This document shows, in pieces, positions 9,020 through 18,205 of a stretch of DNA of 64,000 nucleotides. Position 1 is the stretch's first letter; each line of letters starts with the position of its first letter. The position numbers and the translations under genes are program-made. Below the pieces are notes generated by a model. That model was not told where the DNA came from. It did no database searches and was given only the letters and a program-made list of their open reading frames with translations. Source of the DNA: Halostagnicola sp. A56 (GTDB taxonomy: Archaea > Halobacteriota > Halobacteria > Halobacteriales > Natrialbaceae); contig NZ_JMIP02000014.1 of the NCBI RefSeq assembly GCF_000691505.1, forward strand, positions 423,943-487,942. The letters run 5' to 3'.

Positions 9020-10453
9020 ATGACCGACTCGAGCAGAGATCGGACCGAGCGCGACGCGAGCCACGTCGTCACCGCGTTCCTCCGGAATCGCGGTGAGGTG
9101 TTGCTGTTGTGTCGGAGCGACGCGGTCGGAACCTACCGCGAGCAGTGGGGCGGCGTCTCCGGGTTCGCCGAGGGCGACCCCGACGAACAGGTTCGCGTCG
9201 AAATCGCCGAGGAGACCGGCCTCGAGGATCGCGTCTCGCTGATTCGCTCGGGCCGACAACTGCGGGTGACCGACGACGAACTCGAGCGCGAGTGGGTCGT
9301 CCACCCGTACCTGTTCGAGTCCGAGTCGCGCGCGGTCGAACTGAGCGAGGAACACGACGCCTTCGAGTGGGTCTCGCCGACGGTCGCGATCGATCTCGAG
9401 ACCGGATCGGAGCCGACCTCGCCGGCGTCGGTAGCCGCCGCGGCCGAAATCTCCGGAATCGACGACAGAGAGACGGTCCCGGGTCTCTGGGAGGCCTACG
9501 AGCGCGTCGCCCCTTCGGTACGGTCGGTCGCCGCGGACGACGAACACGGCGCGGCCGTCCTGTCGATCCGCGCGCTCGAGGTGCTCCGCGACCGGGCGGG
9601 CTTGCTGCTCGACGAGCGCGACGACAGCGGCGTCGACCCCGACGCGGAGCGGGACGAACTCGCGGGACTCGCCGGCCGACTGCTCGAGACCAGACCCTCG
9701 ATGGCCGTCCTTCGAAATCGGGTGAACAGGGCGATGGCGAACACGTCGACCGCGGGCGGCTCCGACAGCGAGGGTTCGGACGGGACCGCAACCGAGGCTT
9801 CCAGCGTTCCCGGCGCTCTCGAACTCCTCGAGTCGGCGCTAGCCGAAATCGATCGGGCGGTCGCCGCCGATCAAACCGCCGCCGAAACCGCCGGTGAACA
9901 CTTCGACAGCGACGAGCGGGTGCTGACTCTCTCGCGTTCGGGGACGGTTCGTTCGGCGCTCGAGGAGTGGGACCCCGCTCGGGTATTCGTCGCCGAGTCC
10001 AGGCCAACTCGCGAGGGCGTCGACGTCGCTGAGGAACTCGCGGGCCAGCTGCCGGTCACGCTGCACACCGACGCGGCCGCGGCCTCGGTGCTCTCCCGCG
10101 AGTCGGTCGATCGCGTCGTCGTCGGTGCCGATACGATCCGTCCGGACGGTGCCGTCGTTAACAAGACCGGCACGCGCTCGGTCGCACTCGCCGCGGCTCG
10201 AGAGGGGGTTCCGGTCTCCGTGGTCGCCGCCACGGACAAGGTCTCGACGCGCCCGGAGGTCACCCTCGAGTCGGGTTCGAGCGCGGCCGTCTACGACGGC
10301 GAGGCGTCGATCGACGTGTTGAATCCGACGTTCGACGTGACGCCGGCAGACTGCGTAGATGAGTACGTCACCGAACGCGGTTCGCTCGAGCGGACTGACG
10401 TCGACTCGATCGCCGCGGAACTGCGGGAACTGGCGTCGTGGACCGAGTCGTAG
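9020..10453 (+). CDS. Nudix domain fused to an eIF2B/ribose-bisphosphate isomerase-like domain
   Basis: The 477 residues hold two enzyme-like domains. Residues 14-145 are a Nudix fold with the GGVSGFAEGDPDEQ segment and a Nudix box ending VEIAEETGL. Residues 155-470 resemble eIF2B-alpha and ribose-1,5-bisphosphate isomerases, with VVVGADTIRPDGAVVNKTGT near residues 368-387 and the preceding HTDAAA segment. Fusions of this kind occur in haloarchaea, and a role in nucleotide or phosphosugar recycling is likely but unproven. The Nudix box has Val where the consensus has Arg, while the metal-binding Glu pair is kept, so hydrolase activity may be retained or altered. Confidence 0.9.
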   Translation: MTDSSRDRTERDASHVVTAFLRNRGEVLLLCRSDAVGTYREQWGGVSGFAEGDPDEQVRVEIAEETGLEDRVSLIRSGRQLRVTDDELEREWVVHPYLFESESRAVELSEEHDAFEWVSPTVAIDLETGSEPTSPASVAAAAEISGIDDRETVPGLWEAYERVAPSVRSVAADDEHGAAVLSIRALEVLRDRAGLLLDERDDSGVDPDAERDELAGLAGRLLETRPSMAVLRNRVNRAMANTSTAGGSDSEGSDGTATEASSVPGALELLESALAEIDRAVAADQTAAETAGEHFDSDERVLTLSRSGTVRSALEEWDPARVFVAESRPTREGVDVAEELAGQLPVTLHTDAAAASVLSRESVDRVVVGADTIRPDGAVVNKTGTRSVALAAAREGVPVSVVAATDKVSTRPEVTLESGSSAAVYDGEASIDVLNPTFDVTPADCVDEYVTERGSLERTDVDSIAAELRELASWTES

Positions 10454-10720
10454 TCGCGTCCCAACCGATGGCGGTTCGAACTGTTCGCGCGAAACGACAG
10501 ACCGAAACCCCTCGAAGCCGACGTACGGATGGCGGCCGTGACGAAGAGTTACCCCCTCCGAGCCCCTTGTGACGAGGACTTTCACCGAGCCGCCGTCGTT
10601 TCCTACCGTGCGTTGTCCGCTCGAGTCGACGCGCCGTGTGAGACGGTGGTCCGATTCGCTCGCGAGAGCGACTCAACCACTGGAGAAACCTTGAACACGG
10701 TGTACTCTGTATCCTCGAGC

Positions 10721-11650
10721 ATGCACATCGATATCGAACGACTCGGCGTCCACGAGTCGGTCGCGACCGTCTTTCCGGCCCGCGTGCTCGTCGACTCGCT
10801 CGAGGACCTCCCGCTCGAGGTCGACGCTATCGGCGACGGCGAAATCGGGGCCTGCGACGCCGTCGTCACGCTCGAGTACGACGACGCCATGCTCGAGTGT
10901 GCGTGGATCCACTCGATCCAGTCGGGCGTCGACCGATTCCCCTTCGAGACGCTCGAGGACGAGGACACGATTCTGACCAACAGCACGGGCATTCACGGCC
11001 AATCGGTTGGCGAGACGGTCGCGGGCTATCTGCTCGCGTTCGCTCGTCGACTCCACGACGCCGTCGCGAATCGGGGCGACCGCCGCTGGGAGCCCCCGGC
11101 GTGGGACGAGGCGTTCACGATTTCGGGAACGACGGCCTGCGTCGTCGGCACCGGGACGCTCGGCACCGGCGTCGCCGACGTGCTGGGGTCGCTCGGAGTC
11201 CGCGTCACCGGCGTCCGCCGATCGACGGAGCCGCTCCCCGAGTTCGACGAGATGTACGCGAACGACGACCTGCTCGAGGCGATTTCCGACGCGGACTTCG
11301 TGATCGCCACCATTCCGCTGACCGACGAGACGCGCCACTGCTTCGACGCCGAGGCGTTCGCCGCCATGCGCGAGGACGCGTACTTCGTCAACGTCGCCCG
11401 TGGCAGCGTCGTCGACGAACCGGCGCTGGTCGAGGCGCTCGAGGCCGACGATATCGCCGGTGCGGCACTGGACGTCTTCGAAACCGAACCGCTCCCCGAG
11501 GAATCGCCGCTCTGGGAGTTCGACGAGGTTATCGTCTCGCCCCACTGCGCGGGATTCACGCGGGACTACGGCCCCAACGTCGGCGAAATCGTCCGCGAGA
11601 ACGTGGCTCGGCTCGAGCGCGGTGACGACCTGCAAAACAGGGTCGTCTGA
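10721..11650 (+). CDS. D-2-hydroxyacid dehydrogenase
   Basis: This 309-residue NAD(P)-dependent dehydrogenase reduces 2-oxoacids to D-2-hydroxyacids. The Rossmann motif is VVGTGTLGTG (about residues 140-149). NVARGSVVDE carries the catalytic Arg, the Glu follows in FETEPLPEESP, and the catalytic His is in SPHCAG (about 274). The reading frame extends to 10529, but the upstream stretch has no family similarity and MHIDIERLGV at 10721 is a natural start. The length agrees with haloarchaeal D-2-hydroxyacid dehydrogenases of the Haloferax mediterranei DDH type. A 9-bp inverted repeat follows the stop codon. Confidence 0.93.
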   Translation: MHIDIERLGVHESVATVFPARVLVDSLEDLPLEVDAIGDGEIGACDAVVTLEYDDAMLECAWIHSIQSGVDRFPFETLEDEDTILTNSTGIHGQSVGETVAGYLLAFARRLHDAVANRGDRRWEPPAWDEAFTISGTTACVVGTGTLGTGVADVLGSLGVRVTGVRRSTEPLPEFDEMYANDDLLEAISDADFVIATIPLTDETRHCFDAEAFAAMREDAYFVNVARGSVVDEPALVEALEADDIAGAALDVFETEPLPEESPLWEFDEVIVSPHCAGFTRDYGPNVGEIVRENVARLERGDDLQNRVV

Positions 11651-11696
11651 ACTCGTCGTTGCGACTCGTGCGGACCACGATTCGCGGTGGCCGGGC

Positions 11697-11725
11697 GCAC
11701 GGCTCGAGTACTGCGAGAGCCGTGC
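11697..11725 (+). terminator. Hairpin downstream of the dehydrogenase gene
   Basis: GCACGGCTC and its exact complement GAGCCGTGC are separated by 11 bases, 46 bp after the dehydrogenase stop codon. Haloarchaeal termination relies more on T-rich stretches than on hairpins, so a processing or stability element is equally possible. Confidence 0.35.
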
Positions 11726-11859
11726 AACTCGGGGAAGGGCAGGAACACACCCGAAACTCACCGCGAGCGAGGCCCCAGGCCAAGCGAGCGGGCCGACGAC
11801 TGACTCGGAGTGAGTAACGCGAACGGAGAGGAAGGAGGAGTGCTTTTCATCGAAGCTAA

Positions 11860-11943
11860 GCGGGATCTTCGATCCCGCGAGGTCCAAAAGAGTGCTTTGC
11901 ACTCTTTTGAGGATTTTGCCGAGGGCACGGCTTCGCCGTGCCC
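11860..11943. repeat. Three consecutive perfect hairpins (REP-like intergenic element)
   Basis: Three perfect stems follow one another between the dehydrogenase and engB genes. GCGGGATC-ttc-GATCCCGC is at 11860-11878. AAAAGAGTGC-ttt-GCACTCTTTT is at 11886-11908. GGGCACGGC-ttc-GCCGTGCCC is at 11923-11943. They are joined by short AT-richer linkers such as GAGGATTTTGCCGA, and the block ends 16 bp from the engB stop codon. From memory, blocks with the same linkers but different stems lie at the ends of genes in other haloarchaea, where they are sometimes mis-annotated as small proteins. This points to a dispersed repeat with compensating stem changes. Confidence 0.8.
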
Positions 11944-11959
11944 GCAGAGCAAAAGTTCG

Positions 11960-12577
11960 TTAGAAAAATTTGAACAGATCGTCGCGTTCCTGCTCGTGGA
12001 GGTGGGTGCGGACGGCCTCATACAGCGGCTCGAGTTGGCCGCGTTTGGCGCTGATCGGCGCGATGGTCTCTTGCCACTGCTTCCAGGGCGGATAGAGGCC
12101 GAGTCGTTCGGCGAGGTCGTCGAGGCGCTCGTCGCGGTCGTCGACCTTGTCCATCTTGTTGACGGCGACGACGGTCGGCACTCCCAGATCCTGCAGGAAG
12201 TGGAACATCTCGACGTCGTAGGGGATAGAATCCGGTCCGGTGTGTCGATCGATGATGTCGACGACGCTCTTGCCGTCGACGACCAGCACCGCGACGAGGA
12301 TCTTGTCGGCGTGCTCCTCGAGGTAGCGAACGATATCGGTCTTGATCTGCTCGCGGTGGTCCTCGTCGACGCCGCTCATGAACCCGAATCCGGGGAGATC
12401 CGTGAGGACGAAATCCTCTGCCGACCAGTCGTAGTGGTTCGGCGAGCGGGTGACGCCCGGCTTGCCGCCGGTGTCGAACGAGTGGCCGGTCAGTTCCCGC
12501 ATGAGCGTGGACTTGCCGACGTTAGAGCGCCCGACGAGTGCGACCTCGGCCTCGCAGTTCGGGCGGGTTTCGAACAT
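11960..12577 (-). CDS. engB: EngB/YihA-type ribosome-assembly GTPase
   Basis: The 205-residue P-loop GTPase of the EngB (YsxC/YihA) family is implicated in large ribosomal subunit assembly. G1 is GRSNVGKST (residues 16-24), G3 is DLPGFGF, G4 is NKMD (about 141-144) and the G5-like region is SAKRG. Archaeal members are of similar length. The stop codon lies at the edge of the three-hairpin element. Confidence 0.93.
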   Translation of the reverse strand: MFETRPNCEAEVALVGRSNVGKSTLMRELTGHSFDTGGKPGVTRSPNHYDWSAEDFVLTDLPGFGFMSGVDEDHREQIKTDIVRYLEEHADKILVAVLVVDGKSVVDIIDRHTGPDSIPYDVEMFHFLQDLGVPTVVAVNKMDKVDDRDERLDDLAERLGLYPPWKQWQETIAPISAKRGQLEPLYEAVRTHLHEQERDDLFKFF

Positions 12578-12720
12578 ACCTGACGTAGGACGATGCCGGG
12601 TAATAAGCGCCGCGACGGCGCGCCGACCGCTGGCCGCTCGGTTTCGGTCGGTCTCCGCTCACGATTTCACCCGCAGCCGTCGGCACTGGAGTTATCACAC
12701 CGGGGTGTGAGATACCGGGT

Positions 12721-14013
12721 GTGCGGCTCGTACAGCTGACGATACCGACGGGGAAACGACAGACTCTCCTCGAGACCCTCGACGAGCAGGGCGTCGACTA
12801 CGTCGTCACCGAGGAGACGAGCGCCCGCGATTTCACGGCGGTCGCGTACTTCCCGCTCCCCGCGGCGGCGGTCGAACCGGTCCTCGATTCCTTGCAGGAG
12901 CAGGGGGTCGACGAGGACGCCTACACGGTCGTCGTCGACGCCGAGACCGTCATCTCCCGCCGGTTCGAGGCCCTCCGCGAGGAGTACGAAAACGGGGACG
13001 TCGAATCGGAACGGATCTCGAGACAGGAGCTGCAAGCCGAAGCGGAGTCGTTGACCCCCTCGTTCAAGATCTACGTGACGATGACGGTCGTAAGCGCCAT
13101 CGTCGCGACGGCTGGGCTGTTGCTCGATTCGGCGGCGGTGGTCGTCGGCTCGATGGTCATCGCCCCGCTGATCGGGCCGGCGTTGGGTGCCAGCGTCGGC
13201 TCCGTTATCGACGACGAGGAGCTGTTTCTCAGCAGTCTCAAGTACCAACTGATGGGCGTCGTGCTGGCTATCGCCGCCGCAGCGATATTCGCGTGGACCG
13301 TTCGGATGACGAACATCGTCCCGCCCGGGCTCGACATTTCGGCCGTCGACGAGATCGCAGAACGGCTCGCGCCGGACCTGCTCTCGCTCGTGATCGCACT
13401 CGGCGCTGGCGTCGCCGGGATCGTCTCCATCTCGACCGGGATTTCGGTCGCGCTCGTCGGCGTGATGATCGCGGCGGCGCTTATTCCGCCGGCCGCCACC
13501 GTCGGCATCGCGCTCGCGTGGGGCCAGCCCTCGGCGGCGATCGGTTCGACGGTGCTCGTGCTCGTCAACGTCCTGTCGGTGAACCTCGCGGGGCTGCTTA
13601 CGCTCTGGTACGCGGGCTATCGCCCGGAGAACCTGTTCGAGCTTCGCCCGACACAGAAACGGGTCCGCCGTCGAGCGATCGGATTGATCGTCATCGTTCT
13701 CCTCTTCGGGGTGTTTCTGGGTGGGATCACCTACAGCTCCTACTCGGCGGCGACCTTCGAGGAGAACACCCGCGAGGACGTACAGGACCTCCTCGAGCAA
13801 CCCGACTACGACGGCTATCAGCTACTCGAACTCGAGGTCGTGATGGACGAGAATTACCCGTTCGTGCGCCCCGAACGAGTGATCGCGACGATCGGAGGCC
13901 CGCCCGGCGAGACGGATCCGGACCTGGCCGACGAACTCGACGATCGAGTAAATCGGCACGGAGACGACTCGATCGCCGTCGAAGTCAGGTTCGTCGAAGT
14001 CGCCCAGCGGTGA
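12721..14013 (+). CDS. DUF389 / TIGR00341 family membrane protein (first of a tandem pair)
   Basis: The 430-residue protein has an N-terminal cytoplasmic domain of about 115 residues beginning RLVQLTIPTGKRQ, then a DUF389 membrane core of about six helices with the family segment GSMVIAPLIGPALGASVG (about residues 143-160), and a short soluble C-terminal domain. The start is GTG, with the same context as its neighbour. The function of DUF389 proteins is not established and transport is suspected. The next gene encodes a paralogue in the same orientation, 111 bp downstream, which indicates tandem duplication. Confidence 0.92.
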   Translation: MRLVQLTIPTGKRQTLLETLDEQGVDYVVTEETSARDFTAVAYFPLPAAAVEPVLDSLQEQGVDEDAYTVVVDAETVISRRFEALREEYENGDVESERISRQELQAEAESLTPSFKIYVTMTVVSAIVATAGLLLDSAAVVVGSMVIAPLIGPALGASVGSVIDDEELFLSSLKYQLMGVVLAIAAAAIFAWTVRMTNIVPPGLDISAVDEIAERLAPDLLSLVIALGAGVAGIVSISTGISVALVGVMIAAALIPPAATVGIALAWGQPSAAIGSTVLVLVNVLSVNLAGLLTLWYAGYRPENLFELRPTQKRVRRRAIGLIVIVLLFGVFLGGITYSSYSAATFEENTREDVQDLLEQPDYDGYQLLELEVVMDENYPFVRPERVIATIGGPPGETDPDLADELDDRVNRHGDDSIAVEVRFVEVAQR

Positions 14014-14124
14014 CGGCTCCGTAGCCGACTTTCGGATCGACAGTGGATCCCGATTCGCCGGTTTCGACCGCTCTCGGCGCACACAGGGGAGTGCCTTTTT
14101 GCCCTCCGTGTTGGTCCCCTACTC

Positions 14125-15405
14125 GTGCGCCTCGTTCACGTCACCGTTCCGGATGCTCGCCAGGACGCGGTTCGAGCGGCGCTCGAGGACGGGCAGTTCA
14201 CGTTCACCGTCGTTCCGACCGTCGATGACGGCGTCATGTTCGAACTCCCGGTTCCGAGTAACGCGGTCGGTGACGTTCTCGACGAACTCGAGGCGGCCGA
14301 GGTCGATCTCGAGCAGTACACTGTCGTCGCCAGCGCCGAGGCGGCCATGACCGGTACCGCGGACACCCTCGAGCGGGAGTACTCGGGACGATACAAACCG
14401 ATGACGGCGATCGAGCTTCGGACGAAGGCTCGCGACCTGAGCAGGGACACCGCCTCCTACGCGGCGCTGATGGTGTTGAGTGCGCTTATCGCAACCGCAG
14501 GATTACTAATCGGTTCGCCCGCGATCGTCGTCGGCTCGATGGTGATCGCGCCGATCATCGGGCCGGCGTTGACCGCCAGCGTCGGGACCGTGACCGGCGA
14601 CCGAAAGATGATCGTCGATAGTCTCTGGATGCAACTCTACGGGCTCGCACTGGCGATCATCGCCGCGGCGGCGCTCGCAGCGGCGTTTCGTTTCGCCGGA
14701 TTCGTCCCGGCCGACCTCGACCTCCCGGCGCTCAAGCTGTTCAGCGTTCGACTCGCGCCGAACATGCTCTCGCTGGTCGTTGCCGTCGCGGCGGGGCTGT
14801 CCGCAGGGATCGGGCTGACGACGAAGGGACCGACCTCGATAATCGGCGTTATGATCGCCGCCGCGTTGCTTCCAACGGCCGCGGCGACGGGGATTTCGAT
14901 CGCCTGGCTCGAACCCGAACTCGCGATCGGAACGGCGATCCTGCTGTGCGTGACCATGGTCGTGATCAATCTCGCGGTACTTACCGTGTTGGTCCTCCTC
15001 GGGTACGTCTCTCGAGAGCGCGCTTCGCCGGCTGGAGGTCTCGATCGATCCATCGTGGCGACGGGACTACTCGCACTGGTCGTCGTCGCGCTCACGCTCT
15101 CGGTCGGGGTCGCGACCGCACAACAGGTCGGCGTCGACCGGGAGGTCGCGGCGTCGGTCGAAGAGACGCTCGAGGACCCTGCCTACGGCAACCTCTCCGC
15201 GGTTTCCGTACAGACGCAGTACTCCGATATGTCGCCGTACACCGGTCCGCGGAGCGTGACGGTCGTGGTGAGTCAGGACGGTCCGGCGGATACCGCAGCG
15301 TTCGCCAGCGATGTCGCCGAGACGATCACCGACCGAACCGGCGAGCCCGTCGACGTTCGCGTCGAACCGATCCAGTACGAATCGGCGTCTACAACCGCCC
15401 AGTAA
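14125..15405 (+). CDS. DUF389 / TIGR00341 family membrane protein (second of a tandem pair)
   Basis: The 426-residue paralogue of the preceding gene shares its whole architecture. It has the N-terminal domain RLVHVTVPDARQD, the core motif GSMVIAPIIGPALTASVG and a similar soluble tail. It also begins with GTG. The two copies are well diverged outside the motifs, so the duplication is old and both are probably under selection. The stop is 15 bp from the convergent Nog1-like gene. Confidence 0.92.
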   Translation: MRLVHVTVPDARQDAVRAALEDGQFTFTVVPTVDDGVMFELPVPSNAVGDVLDELEAAEVDLEQYTVVASAEAAMTGTADTLEREYSGRYKPMTAIELRTKARDLSRDTASYAALMVLSALIATAGLLIGSPAIVVGSMVIAPIIGPALTASVGTVTGDRKMIVDSLWMQLYGLALAIIAAAALAAAFRFAGFVPADLDLPALKLFSVRLAPNMLSLVVAVAAGLSAGIGLTTKGPTSIIGVMIAAALLPTAAATGISIAWLEPELAIGTAILLCVTMVVINLAVLTVLVLLGYVSRERASPAGGLDRSIVATGLLALVVVALTLSVGVATAQQVGVDREVAASVEETLEDPAYGNLSAVSVQTQYSDMSPYTGPRSVTVVVSQDGPADTAAFASDVAETITDRTGEPVDVRVEPIQYESASTTAQ

Positions 15406-15420
15406 CAGTCGAAACCGCCG

Positions 15421-16437
15421 TCAGCCGTCGAAGGGGAGTTCGGGTTCGTAGTCGATCGCCTCTACCGCCGCCTCGAGCACTCGCTCGACGTTCTCGCCGG
15501 TTTCGACGCTCATGTAGTAGTCCGCCTCGACGTCTCTCGATCGGTCCGCTTTGTTGCCGATCGTGAGGACGGGCGCGTCTTCGAACTGGGCCTCGATGGC
15601 GTCGCGCAACTCGAGTTGGGACTCGAGGGGGTACCCACACTCGCCGCTGGGGTCGAGCAAGACGAGGACGCAGTCGCCGAGGTGTTCTAGGGCACTGACG
15701 GCCTGCGATTCGATCTCGTTTCGTTCCTGTGGGGGCCGGTCGAGCAGTCCCGGCGTGTCGACGATCTGGTAGCGGATATGATCCCGTTCGAAGTGCCCGA
15801 GTCCGATTCCGGTCGTCGTAAAGGGATACGAATCCGTTTCGCCGCGGGCGTTGGTCACGTCGTTGACGAGTGAAGATTTGCCGACGTTCGGATAGCCAGC
15901 GACGACGATGGTGGGTTCGTCGGCGTTGATCTCGGGGAGGTCGCGGAGTTCGTTGCGCGCGTCGTTTATCACCCGGAGGTGTTCGTCGACCTGTTCGACG
16001 ATGTCGGCGAGTCGGGCGAACGCCTGCTGGCGGTGCTTTCGTGCGGTGTCGATGTCGGTCTTGCGGAGCCGCGACTGGTACTCCTCGTGGATCTCGCGGG
16101 TCTTTCGGCCGGCCCAACTGACCTGCGAGAGGCTCTGGCGAAGGGCGTCGACGCCGGTCGTCGGTTCGTCGCCGTCCGATCCCTCCGAGTGGGTGATAGA
16201 GACGTCGAGGATCGCGTTGGCGAGTTCGTAGTAAAACGGATCGACATCGTACTCGAAATCCGGCCACGCGGTCACGACGTTCTCTAAGTTGTCAGACATG
16301 ATGTTCGCCGCCGTCTGGAGCATCGACTGCTGGGCCTCGAGGCCGCTCTTGGCGTTGCCCGAGCGGGCCGCCCGCGAGAACGCCTTGTCGATCAGCTCTT
16401 CCGACGTCGGCGTCGTCGGAAGGTCTTCGAAAATCAT
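15421..16437 (-). CDS. Nog1-type GTPase
   Basis: The 338-residue protein has an N-terminal helical NOG1 domain of about 165 residues and a GTPase domain with G1 GYPNVGKSS (about 180-188), G3 DTPGLLDRP and G4 NKADRS. In eukaryotes Nog1 works in 60S subunit assembly, and the archaeal protein lacks the long C-terminal extension. A GTG two codons upstream is possible, but MIFEDLPTTPT is the conserved N terminus. Confidence 0.93.
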   Translation of the reverse strand: MIFEDLPTTPTSEELIDKAFSRAARSGNAKSGLEAQQSMLQTAANIMSDNLENVVTAWPDFEYDVDPFYYELANAILDVSITHSEGSDGDEPTTGVDALRQSLSQVSWAGRKTREIHEEYQSRLRKTDIDTARKHRQQAFARLADIVEQVDEHLRVINDARNELRDLPEINADEPTIVVAGYPNVGKSSLVNDVTNARGETDSYPFTTTGIGLGHFERDHIRYQIVDTPGLLDRPPQERNEIESQAVSALEHLGDCVLVLLDPSGECGYPLESQLELRDAIEAQFEDAPVLTIGNKADRSRDVEADYYMSVETGENVERVLEAAVEAIDYEPELPFDG

Positions 16438-16577
16438 AGTCACCAGTACAGCCTCGACACTAAAAGGGCGTTCGTTGTCGGTTCGTCCGCGAGGCCGCGT
16501 CTCCGTCCCGTTGATCGCCTGTGACTCGAGGCCGAACCCGCCCGTGGGCTTATTCTGCTGGGCGTCATACTCTCTCT

Positions 16578-16937
16578 ATGACTAATTGGCGCGCCGTTTT
16601 CATCGGCTTTCTGGTCACCATCGTCGTCTCGACGCTCGGGCTCGTGATACCCGGGATCGGACAGCTCGCAGGCGGTCTCGCCGGCGGATTCGCCGCCGGG
16701 TTCATCGCCGGCGGCGGTCTCCTTCGGGGCTTCTGGCACGGCCTCCTTGCGGGCGCGCTCGGCGGAATCATCGGCGCGTTCATCCTCGGCGTGGTCGTCG
16801 GCCTCACCGGCCTCACGCTGGGTCCGATCGGCGGCCTGCTCGGCGTCAGCATCTTCGTCTTCGTGACGGCGATCGCCATGATCATGGCGATAGAGAGCGC
16901 GCTCGCGGGGGCGGTCGGCAGCCTGCTCGCGAACTGA
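16578..16937 (+). CDS. DUF5518-type small membrane protein
   Basis: The 119 residues are almost entirely hydrophobic and Gly-rich, with four membrane segments and repeated GG motifs. This matches the DUF5518 family that is abundant in haloarchaea. The open frame extends upstream, but MTNWRAVFIGF at 16578 is the family start. The function is unknown. The gene is convergent with the Cys-rich protein gene. Confidence 0.85.
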   Translation: MTNWRAVFIGFLVTIVVSTLGLVIPGIGQLAGGLAGGFAAGFIAGGGLLRGFWHGLLAGALGGIIGAFILGVVVGLTGLTLGPIGGLLGVSIFVFVTAIAMIMAIESALAGAVGSLLAN

Positions 16938-17058
16938 CCCGCGTTTTTCGACCGGTTGTCCTCGAGGCCGTCGCCGTCGCTCGAGGCCGTCGACACGGTA
17001 AAAACGCGGTCGTATTCGTCCGGACAATTCATCTCCCAGTGAGTCGCACCGTCCCTGG

Positions 17059-17406
17059 TTAGGCCGACGCCATCTCTCGACAGCTCTCGGCACACTCCGG
17101 CAGAATCTCCGCGCAGGCCTGACAGTGGTCGTGATCGTGCTGTTCGCATTCCTCTGCACACTCCTCGCAGGCGTCCGCACAGATCGACGCCAGCTCGCCA
17201 TGATAGCCCGAGTTTCGAGCCATGAACCGCGCGTGCAGCGTCGCCAGGTCGGCCACGTCGCGGCAGAGTCGAATGCACCGGGCCATCTCCTCACCGTCAT
17301 CCGCGCAGGCGTCCGCACACCACTCACAGACCTGTGCGGCTTCGAGGCAGTTGTCGATACACTCTCGTATCTGGTCGTCCGCGTGCTCGAGTTGTTGGAG
17401 TGCCAT
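17059..17406 (-). CDS. Four-helix-bundle copper-binding protein (Csp/DUF326 type)
   Basis: The 115-residue protein has 15 cysteines spaced along four predicted helices (ECIDNC, VCEWC, ADAC, CIRLC, ICADAC, EECAEEC, HCQAC, PEC, ESC). This is the layout of Csp copper-storage proteins, in which thiols line the core of a four-helix bundle and bind many Cu(I) ions. No signal peptide is seen, so a cytosolic store like Csp3 is likely. No copper ATPase or regulator is encoded next to it. Confidence 0.88.
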   Translation of the reverse strand: MALQQLEHADDQIRECIDNCLEAAQVCEWCADACADDGEEMARCIRLCRDVADLATLHARFMARNSGYHGELASICADACEECAEECEQHDHDHCQACAEILPECAESCREMASA

Positions 17407-17529
17407 CGCGCAGACGAACGCCAGCGTCGAGCATCAAACTGGCACGGGCGAGTGCAAGCGACGGACGGTCGAACGGCGCGGATCCGTTTCCTCGACTCGT
17501 CGGCTCGCTGTCGAAGTCACAGCCCTCGG

Positions 17530-18054
17530 TTACCGCTCGGCTCGCTCCCCCGGTACGTGGTCTCTGTGGACGATACCGCGTTTTGCGGCGTTTTCGGCCG
17601 CCGATTCACACCGAGAGACTACCATCTGAACGCGCTCGATCTGCTCCGTACAGTCGAACTCGTCGGTTTCGTGCTCGGCTCTCGCACGACAGTACCGGAC
17701 GTACAACGCGACTCGCCAGTCCGACTCGAGCGGCCACCAGACAGCCGACGAATCGCCGTCTAGTTGGCCCTCCCAGGTCTCGACGAGTTCGTGGACGAAC
17801 GCCGCGAGATCGGCTTCCGTTTGCTGCAGGTCCAATCCGTACTCTATCTCTCGAGAGAGAAATGTCGACTGTTCGACTGCGGCGGTGGTTGCAGTTTCGC
17901 GCTCGATCAGTTCTCGAAATGCCAGCAGGTCGTCCCGAGAAACAGCGACGGCACACGCGACGCAGTAGGTGTCCGCAGGAAAATGTTCGTACTCCGGGAC
18001 GGAGGGCCGTGTCGTCGTCTCGGCCTTGCTCCGGCCGTCTTCAAACGATCGCAT
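17530..18054 (-). CDS. Conserved haloarchaeal protein of unknown function with one CxxC
   Basis: The 174-residue acidic protein has CVAC near residue 32 and three further cysteines (CRARAE, DCTEQ, RCES), with no membrane segment. The first ATG is preceded by AAAGGAGCGTT, a clear Shine-Dalgarno-like GGAG, which is notable because many haloarchaeal genes lack one. Upstream is a 150-bp AT-richer gap (18055-18205) with TTAAATATT. I do not recognise the family. The Trp-rich and Cys-containing middle suggests a folded rather than disordered protein. Confidence 0.75.
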   Translation of the reverse strand: MRSFEDGRSKAETTTRPSVPEYEHFPADTYCVACAVAVSRDDLLAFRELIERETATTAAVEQSTFLSREIEYGLDLQQTEADLAAFVHELVETWEGQLDGDSSAVWWPLESDWRVALYVRYCRARAEHETDEFDCTEQIERVQMVVSRCESAAENAAKRGIVHRDHVPGERAER

Positions 18055-18205
18055 AACGCTCCTTTTGGGTCATATAGGATGGGTTTTGTGGTGGTTCCTA
18101 CAAGTAATATTTAACGAATATTTTAAGTTGTGCGAGAAATATCGTCCGGAAATACCGAGACGCCATCTACCCTGGCGGACACGACGAGTCGAGGACTGTA
18201 CGAGC

